NCBI GenBank assembly: GCA_037974665.1 | Contig: CM075773.1 | Location: 47,322,080 to 47,386,079, forward strand | DNA from: Ehretia macrophylla | Taxonomy: Eukaryota > Streptophyta > Magnoliopsida > Boraginales > Ehretiaceae | Reading direction: 5' to 3' | DNA length: 64,000 nt | In this document: positions 47,354-58,700 of the stretch, piece by piece | Numbering within the stretch: position 1 is the stretch's first letter | Layout: each line of letters starts with the position of its first letter | Program-made: the position numbers and the translations under genes | Notes under the pieces: model-generated | The model's database searches: none | Told to the model about the DNA's origin: nothing | What the model saw: only the letters and a program-made list of their open reading frames with translations

Positions 47354-48345
47354 GGATGGTAATAGGGACGTATTTTGTAGGTATTCATCCCACTTCTATT
47401 TCATATGGGAGCTTTATTGGGGCGGTAGTGGGGTTTGGTTTTTATTTCTCGCGCGGGAGTGCGGAGGGAGGTGAGAATAGACATTTTCCGCCCCACAGAC
47501 ATATAAAACACTACAGGTGTCTATAGTCCACTTTTCAAGACTCCATATCAGGTATTCTTTCAAAATTCTTTTCTTTATGAGTTTATCTAATTAACTTTGC
47601 CATCGCAATCTTTGATAATCCTCATAGTTTAATTAACGTTGTGAGGCTTATATAATTGTTAGAATTATTGTTGGAATGTTACTAGAGATTTTTGTTTTCA
47701 CCAAGTATTTTACATAACATCCGTCTTGTTACGTGTAAACCACCTAAAAGTAGATTGGATATAGATTGACTTTTATCATATTCGCTTCCGGATGAACTGT
47801 GTGCATCTGAATTTGTTAATGGCATAATCCATGTTGTTGAAAGCTTGTAACACATAAATTGGAGAAAAGTCAATAAGAGTTGTCTTAAATTTTCAAAAGA
47901 AAAAGATTATAATATTGCTATTAGTCTCAATTCTCGAAAACATATGTCATAGGCAAATCAACTTTGACTTTTTTGGCTTTTATGCTTCTTTCATTATAGT
48001 TGTTTGGATGTTTTGTTAAATTTATTTAGAAATATAATATTGTAGATGACTCCTAATGAACCTGCAATTTGATGCTAAAAAGAATAAAAAGAATAGTGTA
48101 TTGAAGTGATGCAAATTAGATCAGCTTTTCATGACTTATACGTTATGAGCTTTACATTAATATCAATTTCACAGGATTTATTTCACAAAACCCTCGGATA
48201 GTACCCACACTCCACGAGGATTTGGAGATGGGGCAGGGGATGAAGAGAAAGAAGGCAAGAGAGGGGTGAGGGGTAAGGTGGTTTTCTAGATGACGGGGCA
48301 GAGAGCGGGAATAGTTCTCTCCTCTACAAATGTGCCCTATTATTA
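47354..48345. other. possible degenerate inverted-repeat element
   Basis: The left part has 'ggatggtaatagggacg' and 'ttgtaggtattcatcccac'. The right part, reversed, reads 'ggggataataatagggcac' and 'ttgtagaggagagaac'. These could be decayed terminal inverted repeats of a ~1-kb element. No coding region, no clear target duplication. Confidence 0.3.
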
Positions 48346-49706
48346 TCCCCAATCTCTACGCTCTAAATATGTTCCATTACCATTCCTAGGTGTAACTAGA
48401 GAGGAGGGAGCTCGAACTGCAGAGGTGGTCCTAGGCGGGAGGGGGCGACCGGGGGGAGCTCAGGTACCCCCAACCTCCAAACAAAACAAAAAAAATTGAG
48501 TACAAATTTTTTCTAAAAATGAATTTGTCACTTCAACGTCTAATAGCCAACCAAAAGAAATTTTAACATTTTCATCATTTTCTAACTTTTTCATCATTTC
48601 ACTTCACATTTTTTAAATTTTTTATCCCTCCCTTTTTCTTTAACATCCAACTTTAATCATTTTCTAACTTTTTCATCATTTCATTTACTTGTACTTTAAG
48701 AAAAAAAACTAACCTAATATCTTTCTTCTCCTACCTGAAATCTAACATCAATTGAATTCCTCTTTTTCTATCTTCTTCATCTCCCATTATGCCTAAACTT
48801 CTTCCTAAAATTTTAAGTCTCGCAAGATAAATCATACACCAACATAGATACACAAAGTTAAGGTAATATATCATGAAAAATTTGTATTATATTTATTAAT
48901 TATTTTTTTCTTGGCTATATCATTTTATGCATAATTTGTTTTATCAATTTTTTTTTTTTTTGAGTAATGGGTGAACATCGTAAGCCAAACACCAGTAAGT
49001 GGCTAAGGTAAGTAATTTGACTAAAATACTTCTCAAAATATTTTTTAGTGTATACTTTTTTTTGTTAATTATATTATAACGGCCAATTTAATGTAATAAA
49101 TAGATAAATTTAATGGATAAATTTCAGTAAGATATAATTTATTTAATTTTTTGCTAGTTAATTTTAAATCTTTTTATACATACAAAATTAAGGGTTCTTC
49201 ATTATGATTAGAATGATTAAAGACAAAAATATAGTTTGAAATTCTATATAGAGTTTTTACACATAAATATAGCTAAATAGAATTTTGTACACTTATTTAT
49301 GTTTAAAATATTTGTTATGGTTATTCTTTCTAAAAAATACATAACCAAATTTTTTTAATTAAATTTCGGCCTCCAATACTAATTTTCTGGATTTGTCCCT
49401 GGCTCGAAAGTAGTGGGGTAGGGAAATATATAGTAAAAATCGTTGGCAAGGAAATAGTTGGGTTCTGGTCCTACCAAATAAGATGCTTTAGATTTTGTAG
49501 CAAATACATCCATGTCAAATAGATACAGATCATAGAACAAAGAAAAGATCACAAAGATAACCTGTGACACGAAGTGGCACGAGTCTTCCAACAAAGATGC
49601 GAAACTGTTTTTATCTTATCGGACTGTTAGTCTAGTGATATATTTTTCGAGTGTAAGAAGTTAAAAGATTAAAATATAATAAAAAAACTTTAGCCCTTTC
49701 CTGAGT

Positions 49707-49737
<31 letters not shown>

Positions 49738-50858
49738 TCAATTCTTTCAAGATATTAAGCCCTCCTTGGGTTTTGTAAATATATTACTCAACCCTTTCAG
49801 GAGCTGAAACCACATTGACTAGCGTTTCATACATGTGGGTTAAATTGAAGTATGATAAAAGATATAGGGTTCTATTTAATATCAAGTAATTCTTTTTCCA
49901 AATTTCTTTGCTTGCAAAGTGACAATGTGTCACGGTTGGAATATAGAATTTTAAACCTATAAATGAGATTAATATTGTAGGCAAAAGAAACAATTATTTA
50001 AATATCTTTTCCCTTAACTTAAAATAATTAATTTAAATTATCTCTAATATTTACAAAATTCACTTATAAAATACTTTTACACACTATTTATCATTGATAT
50101 AGGGCATTACACAACGTCGTAGAATCCGTGACGTATGTCTCAGAAAATCTCTGTTTATATGTTTGTATGGACACAGAGATAAATATTATAATTATATTGC
50201 AATTAATATCTTAAGGAGATATGCTATTTGCAGCCTACGAAACCCCCCCCCCCCCCCCCCCCCTATTTCTCTCTCCAATATATAGTTAGTAATATTTATA
50301 AAGTATTGGTATACAACGCTTTATTTACATTTCTCATTTATCACTTTGTATAAATATTTAATTGGCGGAGTAAACATAGATGATATAGGCGGTCCACCTT
50401 TTTTCAATTTGCTTTCTAACTAGAAATTTCAGTGAAGGAAGGTCATCTGCACAGTAAACCAAAAAAAAAAAAAAAATTCATATGCACCAATCCTTAACAG
50501 CCAAGTCATAAGCACCAATCATTAACAGCCAAGTCATCATCAGGGAAAAATGCACCGTAAACCAAAAAAAGAAAAAAAGAAAAAAAAAAAAAGATCATAT
50601 GCACCAAGCACTAACTGCCATATCATGATCAGGGTTTAGGAAACAAAGGTGCCATTCCACGATAAACTCCGGCAACATAGATGCTAAAGGCGTTCACCAC
50701 TTCAGCCTTTTTTAGTTTCTAAAAAACATTGGTCCCACGACTCTTTAGTTCAATTCGCTTCAAACACCATGCTATTTAGTACTCCATTTCACTTCTTGAT
50801 CTCGTCTAGTAGTCCCATCTTCGGCTTTCCCTTCTTCATAAGTGTTATCTTCATATAT
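48346..50858. other. intergenic, 5' flank of the membrane-protein gene
   Basis: No gene is supported. Contents: a G-rich patch at 48430-48460; an (AT)n run near 49710-49734; a run of 21 C at 50243-50263; and local repeats of 'catatgcaccaa' with 'taacagccaagtcat' between 50478 and 50610, separated by A-runs. The last ~150 bp should include the leader of the gene starting at 50859. Confidence 0.5.
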
Positions 50859-51326
50859 ATGGCAGAGACTGCAAGAACAAGCAATTTTCTTCACCTCTTA
50901 GGACAAAACTTGTATGGACAGTTTAATGTCATGTATATCATAACGAATTCTCATTGTTTGCAAACCTTCAATATTCTGCCCACTCTCTTTACTGTTGTTG
51001 CATTCATTGTCCCAGTGCTGCTCAACTTTCTGCAGTTGACTTATCAAGCAAAAAATGAATCTCCATTTGAAACCCTTCCAGCAACAATGTTTATCGCCAT
51101 TACAAGTCGGCTCCTTATGTTTTGCTTGGCATGTTATGTTTCATCGACCAATCCCTCCCATTCTTATACCAAAACTGTTCAAAATTGTATGGTATTTTTG
51201 GGTACTCTGTCAGTGGCAGCTCTATACTCGGTTCTTTTCTCAGACTCTTTCCGTCCCATTCTATATTTGCTCCCCATTTGCTTTTCCGTAGGAGGCCTTC
51301 TATACTCCAAATTTTGCTCATTCTAG
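50859..51326 (+). CDS. plant four-span membrane protein, function unknown
   Basis: A single-exon frame of 155 residues. The N-terminal 35 residues are polar to mixed (MAETARTSNFLHLLGQNLYG). Four hydrophobic segments follow at about 39-61, 75-94, 108-127 and 131-149, and the C-terminus is short (KFCSF). A further in-frame ATG lies 90 bp upstream at 50769. The 50859 start is preferred because the damaged paralogue at 28586 aligns from exactly that Met and its upstream sequence diverges. The PFETLPATMF stretch before span 2 looks like a conserved family motif, but I cannot name the family or a function. The paralogue's conserved residues (LLM, CL, SHSY.K, MVF.G.LS, YSVL) suggest past selection on the protein. 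An integral membrane location is inferred from hydrophobicity only. Confidence 0.7.
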   Translation: MAETARTSNFLHLLGQNLYGQFNVMYIITNSHCLQTFNILPTLFTVVAFIVPVLLNFLQLTYQAKNESPFETLPATMFIAITSRLLMFCLACYVSSTNPSHSYTKTVQNCMVFLGTLSVAALYSVLFSDSFRPILYLLPICFSVGGLLYSKFCSF

Positions 51327-51786
51327 AGTTTTCTATATTGGAGAGTACTTATGGTTAACATCCTCCAGCAATCACACATGCAACAAAGGTTCACAAGAGA
51401 CTTAACATTGATCCACCAAGCTAGGTTTTTCCCACAGAATGATGCGTACCAAGTAGATTCCCAATTCTTGTGCAACCAGGGGCCGAACTACGATTCTAAG
51501 GTCAGGTGTACACTCATATAGTAAGAGGGATCAGTATGTATATTCATATTGTGAGAATGATCCAATGTAATAAGTTCTTTTTTATGGGAACAAAAACTAA
51601 GTTCTTTTCTCCTAATTAAGAGTGTTTCCTAAGCACACCTTCATGTTGATGTAACTTCGCTATTGTGTGTAACTGTAGTATACGTGTAACAAATTAACGG
51701 ATAAATGATATGATTCCACGTTTTGATGGTTTGATGAGCAGGGCAACAAAATGTTACAATATCCACTTTTTGAAGGTTTGATTAGA
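51327..51786. other. 3' flank of the membrane-protein gene
   Basis: No further coding region is seen. The 3' untranslated region probably lies here; no clear polyadenylation signal stands out. Confidence 0.35.
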
Positions 51787-52070
51787 TTTTTTTTTTTTTG
51801 GCTAGGAAATCAAAAGTTCATCTCATTAAGCTCAACAAAATGCAAATGACAAGAGTACAAAAGTGTGGCCTATCTAAGGATGCCTTCAAGGCTCCAATTT
51901 CTACATATAAGCCTATTTGTATCAGTATCTAAAACAGTTTTACAAGTAAGAATTTTCAATCTAATCGACTAAAAGATACAAGCAATAATACTTTCCTCCG
52001 AGGTAAAACTACTTCTAAAGATTCTATGATTTCTCTCCTTCCAAATAGAATGAATTTAGTTGTGCGCAAC
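51787..52070 (-). mobile_element. LINE 3' tail fragment
   Basis: On the minus strand a frame near 52055-51990 reads HSIWKERNHRIFRSSF, the typical end of plant LINE reverse-transcriptase ORFs (zinc-binding region with W.ERN.RIF). It ends with a stop and is followed by ~200 bp of untranslated sequence and an A-tail, seen as a T-run at 51787-51800 on the plus strand. The body of the element is absent, as expected for 5' truncation on insertion. A target duplication was not found. Confidence 0.65.
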
Positions 52071-52156
52071 AGATAAAACTTATTTGAATTTAGATCATTT
52101 AATAATATAATAATGTTATTAGAAAGATCAAAAGTAGTGAATAACTCAAATTATTT

Positions 52157-53449
52157 CACTACAACATTTTTGACTTCTTGCAACCCTTAAATTGAACATG
52201 TAAGAAAACCATTGTTATAAATGTTATTTTGCAACGTTTTTATGGCTGTTGTCTAAAAATGAAACCTTTTGCAATGATTTTAATTAACTGTTGCAATATC
52301 TATAATATTTTGCAATGATTTGCATGCATCAAACTATTGCAATACCTATAATATGCAACACTTTTTTATAAAGTGTTGCTTATTTCATTCATTTTTTGCA
52401 ATGGTTTGTAAAATTATGGGTTAGTTAGAACTTATAAAATAAATCATTTTGTAACAGTTTTATTAGTATTGAGTCTTACCGTTGCAAATTTATGATATAC
52501 TACCCTTTTTGTTAAGTGTTGCTTATAATATTTAGTTTTATGCAATGGTATGTAAAATTATCGGCTTAAATGCAACACAAAAAAACCATTGCTTATTTTA
52601 TATTTATTTGGTGAGATATCTTGAGATATTTTGTTCATAAAGAAATTTGAGTTTTAGTTATTCAAAATGAGAAACTATCACAACTAATTATTTGAAGCAA
52701 AGAGAAAAGAAAAACTGAAAAAAGTTGACTAATTAGGTTTCATTTTTTACCCCCTTATTTCTACTTTTTTTTGGTCAAAATTGAGATTTTTCATTGTTTC
52801 TTACTTCTAAACTACTGTGACTAATTAAAAAATCGGTGCAAGTTTATGAAAAAGAGATTGCAGTAATAGAAGACTATCATTTATATTTTTAAAAATTGTT
52901 ACAAAAGTGTTGACATTAGCGATATAAATAAATAAAATAAGCTTTTCTGTAACAACTTAACTATTTGATGAGATTGTTAGTTTGGCATTGTTATAGAGTT
53001 CATTATCAAAAAGGTCTTGAATTCGAGTTCCATCACTACCTATTTAGAAGAATTTATCTAAGTGCAATTCAATAAAGAAAAAAGAAAGAGAATCACACAT
53101 AAATATTATTTTAAGAATGACGAACTTGCAACTGTAAAATAACCATTGCTTATGCTTTCGAAAACCGTTGCAATAACTAAGAAAAACCATCACAAAATGT
53201 ATTAAAAATCGTTGTTGTTACTCTTTAAAACTGTTGCAAATAGGAAAACACGTATCATGTAGTCTTTAACAAAAAATCATTGCAAAAGAATCAGTTGCAA
53301 TGGTTTTTTGATCGTTATTATTTATTTACAAAAAACCGTTGCAGTAGAGATTAGATAACGAGAGCGGATTCAACGGTGAGAAAATCGTTGCCTAAAGTCA
53401 TTTGCAACAATTTTTAGTTTTTTTGCAAAGATTTTCAAATGTTGTATGA
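52157..53449. mobile_element. degenerate non-autonomous CACTA-like element
   Basis: The left end is CACTACAACATTTTTGAC. The right end, reversed, reads TACAACATTTGAAAATC and lacks a clean terminal CAC. Throughout run many copies, in both orientations, of a TTGCAA(C/T)GGTTTT-type motif, which fits subterminal protein-binding sites. No coding sequence. The shorter fragment at 636-815 belongs to the same family. Its motif differs completely from the GGCGAGGGA motif of the large CACTA element, so it would need a different transposase. Confidence 0.6.
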
Positions 53450-55328
53450 GATAAAAAAATGTGATAGTTTTCATCATTATTTATATTCTTAATAACCTTA
53501 TTATATTATTAGGAGATTCGAATATGTTATGTAGGTTTCTTTTCCTCAGTCTTTTGGAGACTACAAACTTTTAGTAGCTAGCCTTATAAATACCAAACGA
53601 AATACACAAGGCATAGAGACCTTTTACTATTGAAAAAACAATTGATCATGCCATTTAAATAGTTGTAACTTATAAGCAAAACAAGCTCTGATTCCACTTG
53701 AAATTCAACACGAATGACGCTAAGACAAACTCAGAGAAAGAATGAAGAACACGATGTAGGCCACGATTATTAAGATGCGCTATTAAAAAAGTTATGCAAA
53801 TTCTGATTTGTCCTATTACAACTAGCATAATCCATTTAACAAGACTAAAGTCTAGTAGGAAAAGTTTGATTTGGAGCTTTTTATTTTTTTTAGTTCTTTA
53901 AAAATGGGTTAAATAAGTTAATTTTTAAATTTATCTGAAATGATTTTAAATGTTTAAAAACTAGGTCAAATAGGCCGTAAAAGACTAGGAGAAAATAAAA
54001 GTAAGAGAACATTCCATATGTTTTTTGATGACGTAAGAACACAGTTAGCAGAGCTCGATATTCGATTGTTCGGCGAAATTCGACTACTGAATTATCTAGC
54101 GTAATTTGACCACCAAATTATCTGGAGAACCTTCCTTCTTTATATGCAAAAAGCAATTAAACATGAAATTTCATATGCAATATCATATGATCAGCACTGA
54201 TCAGATGTTCACATATTATATATTTTATCATTTTGTCGTATCTATATATTATAATGACACTGGAATTAAATCTACGTAGTATGAATCTAATATAGGCGTT
54301 GCTGAGGTTGTCCCATTTTCACTGCTTCAATACGCAAAGAGAGGAGAAAGTTGTTTAGGTCAACACGTTGCTTTGTAAATTTCTTCGAACCTGTAATAAT
54401 AGATTTTTAGATTTCTTAGTACTTTTTTTTTGTCAAAGATTTCTTAGTACTGCAAAATGTTATTTTTTCACTGTAATGGAGATATGTTCAAGCTCGTGAG
54501 GACTGCGATTTTACTACGTGCAATTTATTTCAAAAGCATGTAAACCACATAACCAATTATATTATAATGTCCTACATCGGTGAAAAAAATGTTAAATTTT
54601 TAGTTATAAATAGGTTTTGTTAATTGTTTAAAAAGTAACTTGGGTTAATATCATGAATTAGTAGATTAGAGGTTTAAGTAATTATTTGTTAAACTCATTA
54701 AACTCTAGTCTAGCTATCGGGTCTGAAATTTTGGGCCCGAGAATGGGTAAAATGAATGAAATGCTATTTAAATTGATTTTTTTTTTTTTGTGAGAAGAAG
54801 AGAAAGAGATGGATTGAAGTAATCTTTCTTGGAGAACATTTTTGTTTCTCCCAAGTTTTTTTTTTCTCCCAAGTTGAGAATTAACAAATATAAGGAAAAG
54901 AAGTAATAGTATATATTATCATAACAAAAACGTTACCCTATCCTATATCTTATATATATTGTTCGTATTGAATGCTTTAATAACTTTACATCTAAAATTA
55001 TTATTTCCTTTATTTCCTTATCCAATCGAAACAAAAAATTATGAAATTCTTTCATTTCCTTTCTCTTCAATTTTTACTATTCAAATGAAAAATCTTCTCT
55101 TTTCATTTCCTTTGTGATTTTTTCTTCTAAATTCCCTTCCTTTCCAATCTCTCGCAAATCCAGACATACTATAGTACAAGTCTTTAACCACTAGAGTGAG
55201 AGAACAATTAAAATAAAAAAGGTAGTTCTTTTAATTTTTTAATTTTATCTAATTTACATATACAGACATGGTAAAATCAGCATAGCATTTTGGGCAATTC
55301 TATAGTACTGATCGTATCGTGGACATAT
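53450..55328. other. intergenic; duplicated segment 53490-53840
   Basis: Positions 53490-53660 match 840-1090, and 53700-53830 match 42390-42620. The rest is AT-rich. 'gtcctacatcggtga' with 'tataaatagg' at about 54570-54615 resembles the ends of some small LTR retroelements, but is too short to call. No gene. Confidence 0.45.
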
Positions 55329-55768
55329 TGTAAGCACATATATAAATATATGTATTCCAATATGCATGACTTTGCAGCACAATAAATATAATTATAATTA
55401 GTAGCGGAATCACAAACCTATTTGAGCCATGATAAAACATAAAAGCGAGTTGTAATCGTTACCCGATTACTGACAAATTTTTCCTCTTCCTTGCTTTATC
55501 CAAGAACAACTAACGTTTATGGGAACAATTAGTTTAGGGTTAGAGCAGGAGAGGGAACCTAGCCATATATTTATAATTATTCTAACGGGCCCTCCCATAA
55601 AAGGATTAGTCAGAATATAAGGCTTACACACAATTAATCGTATATGGATTTATGAGGTGGGCTTAAAACAATATGATCACAACCAAGTCTCTATGAATCA
55701 GATATTCAGCCCATTTTATAAAACTAAAAGTATTTAACGGTAGTCCACTTAAGAGAAATATTCCAACA
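55329..55768 (-). repeat. copia 3' LTR (minus-strand sense)
   Basis: A 440-bp LTR bounded by TG...CA, followed on the plus strand by the complement of the purine tract. Confidence 0.92.
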
Positions 55769-58700
55769 GTCTCCCACTTGGGAAACGTTAATTGTTTTGT
55801 TTGTTTCAAAAAATATTTTGAAAACATTTATTAGGTTGAATAAGTAAACTTAATGTGGCCACAATTTTGAAAACACTGATTCACAGAACAACACCTCGAA
55901 CACAATCCTGTCCAACAAGATTGTCAAACATTGACTCATGGCGATCGTAGTGTTCCATATTGATACATGACCTTTCACGGTTACAAATGCCAACAACTCC
56001 ATTGACATGGATTAATATACGATAGTGTAGTAAGAAAGCAGCACCAACATGTGATCAAATGTTCTATTTCTTTGTCAGTCCTCAACATGATTTCCCCAAA
56101 ATTGGCGGTCGAAAATGCCAAGAAAATCAACCATTCACATCCTCCCAAAATGGCAATCAATAGGTCAGAGGAAAGAATGCATATCTCCGATCAAAATGGT
56201 GTCCTTGTGGAGATATTTAAACTCAATAAATGGTCTTATCAATATGGACTCCAAACCAAGACTTTCAATATACATATGAGTGTTCACAAAATAATCAAGT
56301 ATGTTATAAAACTTAAACAATATGTTATTCCACAATTGCACAAAAGAGCGAAACAGAAACACACAATAATGAGAATATTCAACAATGCATGAAAATGCAA
56401 AACTCCCACTAGTCAATAGCATCACAAGATAGTAGAACACTCATATATAAAATCAATACCAAGCCTACTGCGCACTTGAACATACATCAAGCTCTCAATG
56501 ACACTAGCATAAGGTACACCTCTCATGGATCTCTTTATGTAATAGACTCCATAATACACATATTTCAAAATGTATTTAAACATTATGATTTTAAACATCT
56601 AATTAGAAGATCAACAAGCATCAAGTTTGTTTTATATTCTTAGTAACAATGTTTCCCTTTTCTTGTCAAAACTATGACTGTTTGTTCATAAGGAAACTAG
56701 ATTAGAATATGGGTAATTAGAATAGCTCAGAATAAAAATAAGCTATATCTGATATCCAAATGTATCAATATAATCTCCCATTTGGATAGAGGGTACAACA
56801 TATATATTATAATTATCCCAATCATAAAGGTGAATGACAGAAATAGACAATATTCAAGAAGTTGATCACCTTTAGGCAGACAAATCCCTCTAGGGCATGC
56901 ATTATCTCAAACCAGTAGAGTATGCACAAACTCATAAATACGTCCCTTTGGATAAAGAAATTTCTTTGACTATACATCTTCGTTCCCAGTATTTATCCAC
57001 CTCAAAATAACACACACAATAACCCCCTTTGGGCAGGCTATTGCATGTATTAGTCTAGAAAATACAAAGAGTGTATATCGAATCTTATTTTCTTCCATAA
57101 ACTATAGGAGATCCATTTATAACATAAAACTCACATGCTAAATTATAACCTCAATAGCATTTATACTGCGATACTCTAAATATGCTTCCAAATAATATTC
57201 ATGATTATATCCTTTGGATGGAAACCCCATAAAAACTATTTTACAAAGAGGAATGACAAGGCCTACAATTCTTCATATTAAACCATTTAGGAACTCGATC
57301 AATATGAACCCTTTGTTATAAATCCAAAAGCCCACGAGACCTATCTTGGTGTATCTGAATACCAAGAGCGAAAAAGAGGCCTCACCAAAATCGTTCATGT
57401 TGAAAGTCTTGAAAAATACTAGACTCATGAAGCATACCCAGATTAATTGTACCTAGCAAAATGTCCTCAATATAAAATATCAGGAAAATAAACTTACTCC
57501 CACTGATCTTGAGGTTTATTGCTTTAATGCATAGATACGTCTTCAAAATCTATAAACAATATTTTCCTTATCATAAAGAACAAACTCCTCAATAGAAAAA
57601 GACCCCAAAACAGGAAAATAGTTGAAACTAGGTTTTTTTCCCCAATCAAAATTCAATTGGAGTCTTAGGAACAAATTTGCTAGTAACACAATTAAGAGTA
57701 TATGGAGTATTTCTAATGGCTTCACCCTAAAAGATATAATAGTTTAGTCACACTCATCATGCTCCTTATCATATTTTGCCTCTTGACCACACCATGATGT
57801 CTAGGGCTAAAAGGCATGGTATGTTGGGCAACAATCCTACAATCCTATAAGTACATGGCAAACGGTCCTACATGCTACCAGTGACCTAATCTTTACCAAA
57901 GTACTTATATGCCCGGTCATATCTTACCTTCAGATTTCTCTTTAATTAAATAAAGGTATCCATAATGAGAGAAGTCATCAATAAATGTAACAAAACTTGT
58001 TACCATACAAAGTAACATAATGAGGTCCACTATATGTATTACTTCTAAAGGGTCAAAACTATGGGTAGTCTATTCTCATTTACTAATAGTGAGCTTACCC
58101 CTTATGCACACAACACAAGTTTCAAAATTTAGAAAGAATAATATCAACTCTAATGATTCTTTTAGCTCTTTCTTTAAAAATTTGACCCAATCATTTATGC
58201 AATAATAAGAAAAAGAAAGTTTCTTCAATTAAGCTCCGTTCAGAAGCAAATTTTCTTCAAAAATAGTCATAGGAATTTTCTAGGAATAAAGGTGACTGAT
58301 ATAAACTATTGGATAAAATACATTCACCAATAATTTTAGAAATAGAAAACCAATTTCGCTTGGTCATTGCCAAAGTTCAAAAACATAACAAAATTAAAAC
58401 TTGTTCAAAACAGAAACACAAATTAAATTTTGTAAAAGGACGGTATAAAAAGTAATTTTCAAAACAAGTTCAAAACTAGTCTCTAAAAAGTAAAATAATA
58501 GACCCTCTGAGTTCAACTTCAATAACAAAATTATTTTCAACTTTGATTTCAAACTCCAATTCACTTGGCCTCATTTTGTTTTTACACATTTGTACAGAAA
58601 AGACAGCAAGAACGGTTGCGCCAATATCACTCTACGAAATATTTGATAGAACATCAACTAAAAGGTATTCTAAACAAACATAGGCTGGTGAACTACTTTC

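Noticed and set aside
56051-56392. 113-codon plus-strand frame
   Set aside because: It lies antisense within the decayed copia element and has no recognisable domain.
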